NCBI RefSeq assembly: GCF_947179165.1
Contig: NC_077242.1
Location: 76,365,097 to 76,429,096 of the forward strand
Source: Solanum dulcamara
Lineage: Eukaryota; Streptophyta; Magnoliopsida; Solanales; Solanaceae
DNA length: 64,000 nt
Direction: 5' to 3'
The translations under genes were made by a program, and so were the position numbers. The notes under the pieces were generated by a model. The model searched no databases. It saw only the letters and a list, made by a program, of their open reading frames with translations, and was not told the DNA's origin. Below are positions 13,301 through 24,786 of this stretch, piece after piece (the stretch's first letter is position 1; the number at the start of each line of letters is the position of its first letter).

Positions 13301-16300
13301 GAAGGAATTAATAACCAAATAGAGCAAGCAATTCTTAGAGCTGATAAATTGGGAGTCAAAGTTATCAGCCTTGCTGCATTGAATAAGGTACTTATTTAAA
13401 CACCCCCCCCCCTCACTACTAAAAAACACTGCATTTATCTATCAATGTCGTCGCTGGTCAGTCGCTATTTTGCTTGTAGCTAACAAAAATTTATCGCTAA
13501 GTAGGGTTAGCAATGGATTTTGCTGTTTAGCTATAAAATTAGTCCATCACTAAATTTAGATTTTTTAGTAGTGCTTTATTTTGGCTCGACTATTTCGAAT
13601 CTGCGTTAGAAAGTCTTATTTTGGGGGGTTAGCGTGTTATCTACTAAAAGGCAATTTCATTTTCAGAAATAGAAATCTCGAGATTTTTAGTCAAGAATGG
13701 AGAGATACTAATTGTTTGACCACAACCTTGATTTCTTAATTTAATTACTTGTAAAATTTGATCATTAGGCATCTAGATCTTGTCACATGGTGAATTAAAC
13801 ATGAAGAAAGACTACTCCATAAAATATGTTATGTGCTTCTCTATGATATAAATAGAAATAACGTAGCTACGTGCCTTTTGTGCAAAGTCAAGTTCAACAC
13901 CTAATGTTGCGCGGTAGAGTAGTAAGTATTTTTCATTCTTAATCAGATATTTTGTATTAAAGTTCTAGATATGGAGTCTTCTTTCGTAGAATGCACATTA
14001 TCTTTTAAAATAGAATTTTTTAACACGAATTTGAATTTGTCAAAACCAAAAACGGATATCGAATATTGATTGAGAAATAAAATAAAATAAAAAGTTTAAA
14101 GTGTAATTAATTTATTTGCATGTGATGGACACTTTTTGGTTAGTTGAAACTTTTAAAATTTGGTTGGTAAATGGATCTTCATTCATTAATGCTACAATAA
14201 AAATGGTGAAGGTACATAGCTGTAATAATTAATTAAATCATTTATGATGAAAGGTACATCAGTGAGTAATATCGTTTTCTCCTAAAAGAATATATTTCAT
14301 TAATGAAGGAAATAATTTTTTTAAAAACATACTGTGTATTTAGTAGGCCGAATTTTCTTCTTTTAATATTATTATTTGTGTTTTGTTGCAGATTATATTT
14401 TCTTTACTGGTTTTAACTTTCTGGTTTTGAAATTATATTAAAATTACTTGTTATTAACTTATTATTATGTAATTTTTTTTTATATAAAAATACATTAAAC
14501 TTTTTTTTTGTTTATTTTCAGAATGAGGCACTAAATGGAGGTGGAACATTATTTGTGAACAAACATCCTAACCTTAAAGTTAGAGTTGTTCATGGAAATA
14601 CATTAACAGCAGCAGTAATCCTTAAAGAAATTCCAGAAAATGTCACTGAAGTTTTCTTGACTGGAGCCACTTCTAAACTTGGTAGAGTTATTGCTCTTTA
14701 CCTATGTAGAAGACAAGTTCGTGTTCTTGTAAGTCTCTATTCCGTTCGTTTCAATTTGTGTGATGTAGTACTTTATTTACGGGATGATAAAATTAGCTCA
14801 ATCATTATAAGTGTCGACAGATTAATTAATAACTCGTTTGTTTATTAGCTCATCGTAACTCATTGCATCTAATTTAGCTCGTCTAAAAATTAAGCTAATT
14901 TGGATTAAATATATCGAAAAATAATAATTTATAAGAAATCTTATCGATTTTTTTTATATGTTAGATATTGCTATAATTATAGGTGAGAAATATACGGGTT
15001 GGGCTGAGTAAATTAATGGACGGCTGATTGACCTATTTGAAATGAGCTGAAATGTGGGTCATAATTAACCCAACCTGTCCAACTTGTTCTTTTATAATTT
15101 TTCATTACCTTATAAAATTATTACTTTTCTTTAATATAATTATATATAACAGATTAAATAAAATAAAATATCTTTTTAAAAATATTTTGACAAATTTTTT
15201 TATAAATTAATTTGAATTAGTTATCAATTCAAACTTTGATTGTTGAAATTGGTTGAGTTGATATATGAATGGGTCAGTAATCAACTCAAACGGTAGGGCC
15301 GGAGGTTATAATTTCACTCCCTAACTTTGTCATCTCTAATTATATAATAAAGGAAAAAAAGTTTTATTTTGTAATTAAACAAATTATACAAAAAGAAATA
15401 ATAGAATTTAAAATAGGTAAGAGTTGGATAAATGGAATTATGATGTATTGTTTAGCTTAGTTAATAATTTGCACATTTATTATCTCAGTATATTGTATAG
15501 GGATGTAAATTGTACAATTTTTTTCTTTAATTTGGAAGTTACTAATTTTCATCTATAACTTTTTTTTAATCCAAAATTGTAGATGTTAACTACGTCTACT
15601 GAAAGATTTCAAAATATCCTAAAGGAAGCTCCTGTTGAATATCAAAAATATCTAGTCCAAGTGACAAAGTATCAAGCTGCCAAAAATTGCAAGGTATATA
15701 CATATATTATTTATTTAACGATATGCAACTATTTTTTAGTATTTCTATCATTGCTTCTTTCATCTGTATTTTCTTTGCAAGGTAAGACTGCGTACAATAG
15801 ACCCTTGTAGTTGGGCCCTTCCCCAAATCATGCGCATAGCAGAAGCTTTAGTGCACCGAGATGTCCAATTAAAAATAGAATAAAGTAAAAACAAATTATT
15901 CTTATTATTTTCAATTAATAATTTTTATGTTTATTTGGCTTGTGATGTTTATAGACATGGATAGTTGGAAAATGGATTACACCAAGAGAGCAAAGTTATG
16001 CACCTAAAGGAACTCATTTTCACCAATTTGTGGTTCCTCCAATTTTGGCATTTAGAAGAGATTGTACTTATGGTGATCTTGCAGCTATGAGATTACCAGA
16101 AGATGTTCAAGGAGTTTCTTCTTGTGAGGTATGTCTTAAATATTATTCCGTCTATATTATATGTCTTTTAAGATCTTTGCCTACGTCTCTTAAAAAAGAC
16201 ATGCATTTAGTGTAAGATTATTTGTCTAAACTATCATTTTATCTCTCCTTACGCGTCTTATTTTCGTTCCAGTTTATGTAACCTAATTCCTTTTGTTCTG

Positions 16301-17167
16301 AAAGAACGATCCATTTTTGAAGGGAGCCCTTTCCTTACTCCTCAATATAGTCGTTTTATACATTAAAATTTGCAGAACCTAATTGGGAACGATTTTGCCT
16401 AAAGTTTTCGTTTTATCCTTAACTATGATCTCTTGTAGCCAAACAATTATTGTTATCCCATGCTTAATGTCATAAGTTTAATTTTTTTATTATTATTTCT
16501 TAAACTTCGTGTCTAGTAAAATAGGTTCTTTTGGAATAGGAGGAAGTGTATGCTTTCGAGGAAAAAGATTAAAAGCATTACTCACTCCGTTTCAATTAAC
16601 TTAAAACTTCTCATTTTTCCTTAATGACAAACTTTATAATCATATTTAAGACCACGAATTTCAAAAGTTCTTATAGCTACACAATTGTTATGACATATTT
16701 AAAATCATAAATTTCCAAATTATTTATTTCTTTCTTAAAATTCGTGTCGAGTCAACCTAATAACAGTCAAATTGAAACAGAAGGGAATACAAAAAGTTAC
16801 ACATTTAGCCGCTCGGCCAAAAATTCTTACAACTACTAGTCAATATACATATATTATACCCTAATTATACATCTATCAGTTATATTTTTGGGTGGAAGAC
16901 TATTTAAGTTAATTCCTATATTTAATTTCTCATTCAAGATTTTATTTTTATATTTTTTGCTCATTTTTTCTTCATAATTCTTTTTAACAGTACACAATGG
17001 AGAGAGGGGTAGTCCATGCATGCCATGCAGGAGGGGTTGTGCATTCATTAGAAGGATGGACACATCATGAAGTTGGGGCTATTGATGTAAACAGAATTGA
17101 CTTAGTTTGGGATGCAGCTTTGAAACATGGTCTAAAAGCAGTGTCATTTCTCAAAAAGACAGATTAA
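7387..17167 (+). CDS. CER3: CER3/WAX2-type alkane-forming aldehyde-generating protein, 11 exons
   Basis: Exons: 7387-7437, 7961-8187, 8890-9122, 9819-10038, 10970-11097, 12376-12632, 13280-13387, 14522-14728, 15583-15693, 15955-16128 and 16991-17167. All junctions are GT-AG, and the frame stays open for 630 aa, close to Arabidopsis CER3 (about 632). The N-terminal half is an ER-membrane fatty-acid-hydroxylase-like region with three His clusters: HX3H at residues 144-148, HX2HH at 157-161 and HX2HH at 246-250. The C-terminal half is the WAX2 domain, with a Rossmann-like TGATSKLG at 455-462 and the conserved end around '[11 protein letters not shown]'. In Arabidopsis, CER3 works with CER1 at the ER to turn very-long-chain acyl-CoAs into alkanes for cuticular wax, and CER3 is thought to supply the aldehyde step. 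The start codon opens a conserved WPW motif and follows a TATA box by about 205 bp. The introns are large and repeat-laden. Family identity is secure; which Solanum paralogue it is cannot be told here. Confidence 0.95.
7722..7925. repeat. Five-unit 40/42-bp minisatellite in CER3 intron 1
   Basis: Five head-to-tail units start at 7722, 7764, 7804, 7844 and 7884. Each begins aaaagtggctagcccgc and ends tacaataatgttt. The first and last units are 42 bp (they read cccgcgct); the three inner units are 40 bp (cccgct) and look identical to each other. The array ends 35 bp before exon 2. Confidence 0.95.
8415..8665. repeat. Diverged tandem duplication in CER3 intron 2
   Basis: The block acacatattaagtgaat...acaagattttgat...gaattcagtcgaatctgtagcttt is followed by a diverged copy (tacatattaagtgaat...acaagattttaat...aattctgtcaaacctatagctttt). 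The period is about 125 bp. Confidence 0.6.
12122..12305. repeat. LTR-like fragment in CER3 intron 5
   Basis: This GC-richer island in an AT-rich intron has recurring 'ctacgaaccgta', 'tagtccatag', 'ctacggaccgtag' and 'cgatccatagg' words. Such inverted 'tacggaccgta' motifs are common in Solanum gypsy-type LTRs. No boundaries or target duplication are visible. Confidence 0.4.
13414..13573. mobile_element. CACTACTA-ended MITE in CER3 intron 7
   Basis: The left end is CACTACTAAAAAA and the right end is TTTTTTAGTAGTG, an inverted repeat of about 13 bp. The flanking triplets are CCT and CTT, so the 3-bp target duplication is imperfect. The interior words (tcgctaa, ttagcaa) match the copy at 6283-6422, so these are siblings of one MITE family. 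It lies 26 bp after the exon 7 donor site. Confidence 0.75.
15760..15865 (+). mobile_element. Truncated TS-type SINE in CER3 intron 9
   Basis: The words ggtaagactgcgtacaatag, acccttgtagttgggccc and gctttagtgcaccgagatg are the 3' half of the Solanaceae TS SINE. The inverse orientation is seen at 29087-29214. The tRNA-like promoter half is missing. Confidence 0.7.
16581..16788. mobile_element. Stowaway-like MITE in CER3 intron 10
   Basis: The left terminus ctcactccgtttcaatta and the right terminus aaattgaaacagaaggga are inverted copies with TA on both sides. It is about 205 bp long and has no coding capacity. Confidence 0.65.
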
Positions 17168-17644
17168 TTAAATTAATTAATTAAGTTGTGAAGTCATGAA
17201 AAAGTCCCTAATAGCCACAAAGAAAGGGAAAAAAAAAGAGAGAGAAAAAAAGGATATTGGCTTAGAATTCACTAATTGATTCAATTCAAAGAGAGAATAT
17301 TTATGATTTTATAAATGCATATATATATATATATATTGTTATAATATTCCAATGACTATGTACATTTGAATTCTAATTTATTTCCATTTTTGCCATATCT
17401 CTAGGGTTGTTTTGTTCAATTCTTTTCTCGATTCAAGATATCATCATAGAACTCCAAAACCTATACTTGTTTGTATATATAGAAGGAAATCTTCGTTTGT
17501 TCATATATATTTTGATTTGTTATAGCAAAATATTGTTATAGATAACATATTATAGAACATAACATGAAAAATTAATTTCAGAAAAATTTGATCGCTATAA
17601 CGAGATATTGTTATAAAAAATGACTATTATAGAAAAGTTTGATT

Positions 17645-17742
17645 ATATAGATATTGAATAGAATTGACTTAATTTGGGAAGCACCTATGAAACATGGCTT
17701 AAAGCTTGTCAAGTTTCAAAAAGACAGAATAATTAATTAATA
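17645..17742 (+). pseudogene. Decayed duplicate of the CER3 last-exon end
   Basis: agaattgactta(a)tttggg(a)...atgaaacatggc(t)taaag...tttcaaaaagacagaataa closely follows exon 11 at 17090-17167. It corresponds to the last ~28 codons plus the TTAATTAATTAA-like sequence after the stop. It differs by substitutions and short indels, has in-frame stops, and lacks any upstream exon sequence. A further shared word (gaattcacta) occurs downstream of both copies. It is probably what remains of a tandem CER3-like copy or a local 3'-end duplication; it makes no protein. Confidence 0.8.
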
Positions 17743-19932
17743 GCATATAAGTTCTTAAATTAATAATAGCAACAAAAGCCCCCATATAGCAACAAAAAAA
17801 ACATTTTTGGGGTATTCTCTCTTATAGTGAAAAAGAAAGAGGAGAAACCTAGTAGTTGTATGCTTATCAAAGTCGAAAGAGAATTCACTATTTGAAGTTT
17901 ATATATTCTGGTAATTTCTCACTCGCTAGTTGCGAAGCCAAAAAATTGTATATTCGGCCCTGATCAGAATACTCATGCAAATAAAAAAATGGGAAAAGAA
18001 AAAAAATCTCACAATTATATTTTCTTTATGTCTTATTAGTACTATTGAATAAGCAAATGGAAATTTATGTGTCACGATTCGAATTTGGGTGTGATGACAC
18101 TTATCTCAACCCACTGAGATAAGTTAGCCTAAAACCTAACGGAAAGTAAATGCGGAACTAAATGAGATAAAGAAAGGTTTAACTTGGTCAAAAACAAATA
18201 AATAATCTAAAAATCCCCAAGACTGATTTTCACGTGTACAAGTCACTAATACATTACCGAAGTACGAAAGAAAATACAGTCACAATGTCTTTGTCGATAG
18301 AGTAGGACTAAATCATAATGAAAGAGTAAGAGGTGTCCGCTAGATGGATGTAACAGTTACCTCAACACTCGAAATGATAACCAAACACTAGGAGATCAAG
18401 CAGGTCCGGGCTCACAACTTACACAATTGTAGAAGCAAGGGGTGAGTACGAAACAACAAGGTACTCAGCAAGTGGACAACTAAAACTAAGCAATGATCAA
18501 TAGATAAAAGTACTCTTGTTCTCCCAACCGAACCTCCTTCACTACAACCTACATAAAACCAGCCCAACTCTACACGTGTACAATAATAACAATAATATAG
18601 TTCATGAATACTCATCAATAGTCTTATCAAATGAATCATAGCAAGTCAAGTTTAGCATATACAGCGCAATAAAGGGGTAAACACAAATTCACAAATATCA
18701 TAAAGGTGCAATGCAATGAAATAATGCATGTCTGTCCTATCGGTACACATCCGCTGAATCACAGTCTGGAATCCATGGGGGATATTTCTGTCCATGTAAC
18801 CTGCCACGGAGCGTGTGGCCTGACCCCTTGTGTTTCATAATACCTATCATGGAGCGTGTGGCCCGACCTCTTTGTTTCATATCATTTCCAGTCTCATCAA
18901 AGTATATCAAAACCAATGCAATCAATCCATGTTCATACCATGCACAATAATAGCATGATATTAGTAATAATTCTCACATCTCATATCAATATAGACATTT
19001 CACATGTCCAAAATAAGTCAATAAACTCGTCGCATCGATCATACTCATACACGTCATTAGATTTCCATTTTATACACCTCATCTCCATTTTAAGGTCAAT
19101 CATACAGTCAATAACCCAGTCCAATTCTCATTACTCCCCAGTGCACATAACAAGGACATACAAGCATCTACAAGCTTAAACTAAGGTTTAGAAATTCACT
19201 TGCCTCAATTAATCGAATAATCACTTTGAAATTTGAGCCTTTCGTAACGCTCCTAAACGATCAAAATCTATTCAAATAATTAATTACAATAAGATTTCGG
19301 AACTAACAACACTCATGCTAATATATGACTAACCTAGACTCAAGAACTAATCCAAATCTATGATTAATTTTCTCAATCTCAAGCTTAGAGTTAAGCCTCA
19401 ATTTCTTCTAATAAAATAAATCTAATTATATTCATATAATACAATACACCTATTATTTAATAACCTATCTCAATATATCAAAACTTGAATTATAATGTGA
19501 TAATAATAAGAAAAATTTCATCCTGAAATTATGTTACGCCATCAGTAACCTACTGTTAAGATATCAACATGCAAACTTGACCTATATTATACCAAAACAT
19601 ATCACAATCTAATCTTTCAAAAAATTAATGCATCCTTGGACCTTATTAATATCCCACTCAATATTTGTCATCATTACCTTGCTAATTTACTTATTGTTGT
19701 AAAATGAGACTAAATTAACAATTTAATACTGAAAGAGAGAGTAAATAGGAGAACTGAAGAAGAAGCAAAGCACAGAATATTTTGTTTTTTTTTTCTTTAC
19801 AACTATCAATTACCAATTCATGGTAATGTATATATAGGTGTTAATTTAGTGGGATGCCCACTTTTAGTGGGCCCCACTTTAATATAAAAATGTGGTGGGC
19901 ATTCCACTTATATGTGGACACTCCACTTAACA

Positions 19933-20142
19933 CTCCCCCTTGGATGTCCACGTGTAATGTGTTTACATAAAAACACTTTACAAGAAATAATATACTAAGT
20001 TATTCTGATGTTGTGTCTACATATCTGATAATACGCCTTGATTGCTGCCTCATTAAAAACCTTACCAGGAAAACCCAATGGGACAAAACCTTGGTGAAGG
20101 AAAAAAGAGTGCAGCGCGTATTTACTCCCCCTGATGAAAGCT
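19933..20142 (-). other. Copia 3' untranslated region and polypurine tract
   Basis: Noncoding 210 bp lie between the RNase H stop codon and the 3' LTR. The polypurine tract adjoins the LTR. A second pyrimidine run on plus (ctccccctgatg, about 20126) could be a second, internal polypurine tract on minus. Confidence 0.6.
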
Positions 20143-23100
20143 TCATTTGATATTTTGGAGACGGCGCATTCCAACCTTATGCCTTAGCTTCTCAAAAGTT
20201 GATGTTGGTAATGCCTTTGTGAATAAATCTGCAAGATTATCACTTGAACGAACTTGTTGTACATCAATTTCACCATTCTTCTGAAGATCATGTGTGAAGA
20301 ATAATTTTGGTGAAATGTGTTTCGTTCTGTCTTCTTTTATGAAGCCACCTTTCAATTGAGCTATACACGCGGCATTGTCTTCGAATATAATTGTGGGTAC
20401 TTTAACATTATTTTCCAGACCACATCTTTCTTTGATGAACTGTATCATCGACCTCAACCACACACATTCTCTACTTGCTTCATGAATTGCTATTATTTCA
20501 GCATGATTTGAAGAAGTAGCAACAATGGACTGTTTTGTAGATCGCCATGATATAGCAGTCCCTCCGTGTGTAAACAGATAACCTGTCTGAGATCGAGCTT
20601 TATGTGGATCTGATAAATAACCTGCATCTGCATAACCAATAAGGTCTGCGTAACCTTTGTTAGTATAAAACAAACTCATATCAATCGTACCCTTCAGGTA
20701 TCGCAAAATGTGTTTGATACCGTTCCAATGCCTTCGCGTTGGGGAAGAACTATACCTTGCTAGCAAATTAACAGAAAATGTTATATCAGGCCTAGTTGCG
20801 TTAGCAAGATACATAAGTGCACCAATAGCACTGAGATATGGTACTTCAGGACCAAGAATTTCTTCATCCTCTTCTGGAGGTCGAAATTGATCTTTTTCTA
20901 CTTCAAGTGATCGAACAACCATTGGAGTACTTAATGGATGTGCTTTGTCCATGTAAAATCTTTTTAAGATTTTCTCAGTGTAGGCAGATTGATGGACAAA
21001 AACTCCGTCTGCTAAATGTTCAATTTGTAGACCTAGACAAAGTTTTGTCTTTCCAAGGTCTTTCATTTCAAATTCTTTCTTTAGATATTCAATTGCCTTT
21101 TGGACCTCTTCAGGGGTTCCAATGAGATTTATGTCATCAACATAAACGGCGAGTATAACAAACTCTGATTCCGTTTTCTTAATAAAAACACATGGACAAA
21201 TAACATCATTAATATAACCTTCATTTATTAAGTACTCACTTAGGCGATTATACCACATACGCCCTGATTGTTTCAGACCATATAATGATCTTTCGAGTTT
21301 TATTGAGTATACTTCCCGAGACTTTTTACATGCTTCAGGCAATTTTAATCCTTCTGGAATTTTCATGTAAATTTCATTATCAAGTGAACCATAAAGGTAA
21401 GCTGTAACCACATCCATTAGGTGTATTTCAAGATTTTTATGTACAGCTAAACTGATGAGATATCGAAATGTTATCCCATCCATAACCGGTGAATATGTTT
21501 CTTCATAGTTGACTCCGGGTCTTTGAGAGAATCCTTGTGCAACAAGGCGTGCCTTATATCTTACAATTTCATTTCTCTCATTTCGTTTTCTAACAAAAAC
21601 CCATTTATAACCAACTGGTTTTACACCTTCAGGGGTTTGGACTACAGGTCCAAAAACCTCACGTTTAGCAAGTGAGTCTAATTCTGATTGAATTGCCTTT
21701 TGCCATTCTGGCCAATCACATCTACGTCGACAATCTTCGACGGATTTAGGTTCAAGACTTTCACTATCTTGCATGAGGTTAATTGCAACATTATACGCAA
21801 AAACATTATCCACCGTAATTTTTGATCGATCTAAATTTATCTCATCACCGGTAGAACTTATTGAAAGTTCTTCATTCACTTGAGTATCGGGTTCACTGAT
21901 TTCTTCAGGAATATCAGGATTACTCAAACCTTGACCTTCTTCAGGAAGTTCCTGTGTAGTATCATCTTTATTATTTCTTACGCTTCTTTTTCTAGGATTT
22001 TTATCCTTTGAGCCCAACGGTCTACCACGCTTCTGGCGTGTTTGAGATTCAGAAGCTATGATACTTGTAGATGATCCTTTTGGGACATCAATTCGGATAG
22101 GTACATTCACTGCAGGGATATGTGACTTAGTTATCCGTTTCAAATCAGTAAATGCATCTGGCATTTGATTTGCTATTTTCTGTAAGTGGATGATCTTCTG
22201 GACCTCCTGCTCACATGTGCGGGTGCGTGGATCAAAATGTGATAGTGATGAAACTTTCCACGCAATTTCTTTTTCTTTTTCGGGTTCCTTTTTCTCTCCC
22301 CCTAATGGCGGGAAAATTGTTTCATCAAACCGACAATCTGCAAATCGAGCAGTGAATAAATCTCCAGTCAACGGTTCAAGGTATCGAATTATGGAGGGTG
22401 AGTCAAACCCAACATATATGCCCAACCTTCGTTGAGGGCCCATTTTTGTACGTTGTGGTGGTGCTACAGGCACGTATACCGCACAACCAAAAATTCTTAA
22501 ATGAGCTATATTTGGTTCATTACCAAATACTAATTGTGACGGGGAGTATTTATTATAATGAGTCGGTCTGAGACGTACAAGTGCTGCTGCATGTAAGATA
22601 GCATGACCCCAAACAGTAATTGGCAATTTTGTTTTCATTAGTAGAGGTCTTGCTATTAATTGTAGGCGCTTAATAAATGACTCTGTAAGGCCATTTTGAG
22701 TATGAACATGAGCAACAGGATGTTCAATTTTTATCCCAATTGATAAACAATAATCATTAAATGCTTGGAATGTAAATTCTCCAGCATTATCAAGGCGAAT
22801 GGCCTTAATTGAATAATCTGGGAATTGCGCTCTCAATCTTATTATTTGTGCTAACAATTTCGCAAACGCCAGGTTGCGAGATGATAATAAGCACACATGA
22901 GACCATCTAGATGATGCATCTATTAGGACCATAAAATATCTAAACAATCCACTAGGTGGATGAATAGGTCCACATATATCTCCATGTATACGCTCTAAAA
23001 AGCCAGGAGATTCGATGCCAACCTTCAGGGTCGATGGTCTGGCAATTAATTTGCCTTGATAATAAGCAGCACATGAAAATTCATCATTTGTAAGAATCTT

Positions 23101-23409
23101 CTGGTTCTTTAACGGATGTCCAGTTGAATTTTCAAGAATTCGTCTCATCATTATTGATCCAGGATGACCTATTCGATCATGCCATAGCACAAATATATTT
23201 GGATCAGTAAACTTCTGGTTTACGATCATATTTGCTTCAATTGCACTAATTTTTGCATAATATAGGCCAGATGACAGAGTTGGTAATTTTTCCAAAATAT
23301 ATTTCTGGCCTGAGACACTCTTGGTTATACCAAGATATTCAATATTCATTTCATTTAGTGTCTCAACATGATATCCATTTCTGCGGATATCTTTAAAACT
23401 TAACAAGTT
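20143..23409 (-). pseudogene. Copia pol: GAG-pre-integrase, integrase, RT, RNase H
   Basis: This is a 1087-1088-codon open stretch on minus with copia domain order. The GAG-pre-integrase begins around WHDRIGHPG. The integrase has its three acidic residues in GDICGP, RLDNAGEF and NGLTESF. The reverse transcriptase has an intact YVDD box. The RNase H has the conserved YADAGY, HAEI and FEDN contexts. The open frame does not begin at an ATG: it follows directly after an in-frame TGA at 23410-23412 that separates it from the protease segment in the same frame. The pre-integrase zinc finger shows CAAY where this family normally has CxxC, so one metal ligand is lost. Retrotransposition by this copy is therefore unlikely without readthrough. 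Confidence 0.88.
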
Positions 23410-23661
23410 TCATGAGGATTTAGAAGAAAATAGTGCATCTTCTATAACAATTTTTGTTCCCTTAGGCAGAATTATAGTAGCTCTTCCGGAGCCTTCTATC
23501 ATTTTTGAATTACCAGAAATTGTAGTAACATTAGCTTTTCTTCTAAGTAAATTGGAAAAATATTTCTCGTCTTTAAATATAGCATGGGTTGTTCCACTAT
23601 CAATTACACAAATATCCTCGTGATTTATCATTGATCCAAACAAGATTTGACGCATTTCCAT
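23410..23661 (-). pseudogene. Copia protease segment, ended by in-frame TGA
   Basis: 83 aa with the retropepsin-type active site VIDSGTTHAIF (a DSG variant of DTG). The segment opens at an ATG at 23661, in the same frame as both gag and the downstream pol. It stops at a TGA (23410-23412) exactly where the protease should continue into the NLLSF-type pre-integrase linker. The stop therefore looks like a point nonsense change rather than a natural boundary. Confidence 0.8.
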
Positions 23662-23793
23662 ATTTTCTTCACAAAGAAAGAAAATAAATATTATAATTAA
23701 TACATAATTTATTATACAAAATTTTATTTTATTACATGGATCTAGAAAAATACAAACATAATATTTAATAAATACAACAACAAAGATAATTGT
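23662..23793 (-). other. 132-bp AT-rich spacer between copia gag and protease
   Basis: The spacer separates the gag stop (TAA at 23794-23796) from the protease ATG. It is a multiple of three, so both sides share one frame, but it contains stops. It ends on the minus strand with a pyrimidine tract and an AG (tttctttctttgtgaag) that could act as a splice acceptor. It could be an intron-like gag/pol regulator or a simple untranslated spacer. Confidence 0.5.
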
Positions 23794-24786
23794 TTAAATA
23801 TTATCTGGCTTATCAACATTCATATTTACTTCTGGAAAATTAAAGAAATCAGCTACATCCAGATACATGGGCTCAATATTGTCCTCAGAGATAAAATTTG
23901 TCTCTGGATTATTTTCTGCCCTCTTTAACGATGCCTGATATAGCTGAACCAAGCGTTTTGATGACCGGCAAATCCGCGACCAGTGCCCCACACCTCCACA
24001 TCTATGACATATTGTTTCTGAATTATTCTTCGGTAAAGCTTCTGGCTTTTTACCCTGCCTTTTATATTGCTGGTTATTTCTCGGTGCCAGCCGAGCATCA
24101 TGATTAAAATTTCTTCTTTGATTACGACCACGACCACGACCACGACTGGGGCCATGGCCTCTTTCTCGTTGGTTAGAATTTGCCTGATTCACTTCAGGGA
24201 GTGGCAAAGAACCAACTGGCCGACTATCATGATTTTTCATTAATAGTTCATTATGTCTTTCAGCAATAAGAAGGTGAGAAAGTAATTCAGAATATTTTTT
24301 AAAGCCTTTTTCGCGATATTGCTGCTGCAGGAGCATATTCGCGGGTGGAAATGTGGAGTACGTTTTTTCAAGTTTATCTTGTTCCGTGATTTCATCTCCG
24401 CATAAAGTTAACTGAGCTATAATTCTAAATAAAGCAGAATTATATTCAGTTATATTTTTAAAGTCCATCAGTCTCAGATTTAACCAGTCATAACGTGCTT
24501 GTGGAAGCATGACCAACTTCAGGTGGTCATACCTTTCTTTTAAATTTTTCCACAATTTCAAGGGATCTTTTAATGTAAGATATTGTAATTTAAGACCCTC
24601 GTCAAGATGGTGGCGGAGGAAAATCATAGCTTTTGCACGGTCTTGACTAGATGCCGTGTTATCATCTTTGATGGTGTCTGCCAGACCCATCGATTCAAGA
24701 TGAATTTCGGCATCTAGTGCCCATGAAGAGTAATCTTTTCCAGAGATATCCAAAGCAACAAATTCAATTTTTGAAATATTTGCCAT
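23794..24786 (-). CDS. Copia gag (capsid) with CCHC zinc knuckle
   Basis: 330 aa, intact from ATG to TAA. The N-terminal UBN2/retrotran_gag-like region has the W(A/V)LDAEIHL and LWKNLKERYDH contexts. It is followed by a basic, Arg/Gly-rich stretch (about 209-225) and one CCHC knuckle, CHRCGGVGHWSRIC (about residues 260-273). It would package element RNA into virus-like particles. It is the only fully intact ORF of this element. Confidence 0.88.
   Translation of the reverse strand: MANISKIEFVALDISGKDYSSWALDAEIHLESMGLADTIKDDNTASSQDRAKAMIFLRHHLDEGLKLQYLTLKDPLKLWKNLKERYDHLKLVMLPQARYDWLNLRLMDFKNITEYNSALFRIIAQLTLCGDEITEQDKLEKTYSTFPPANMLLQQQYREKGFKKYSELLSHLLIAERHNELLMKNHDSRPVGSLPLPEVNQANSNQRERGHGPSRGRGRGRNQRRNFNHDARLAPRNNQQYKRQGKKPEALPKNNSETICHRCGGVGHWSRICRSSKRLVQLYQASLKRAENNPETNFISEDNIEPMYLDVADFFNFPEVNMNVDKPDNI

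Noticed and set aside
20838..21125. Plus-strand ORFs within the copia pol region
   Set aside because: They are antisense shadows of the minus-strand RT/RNase H coding sequence.
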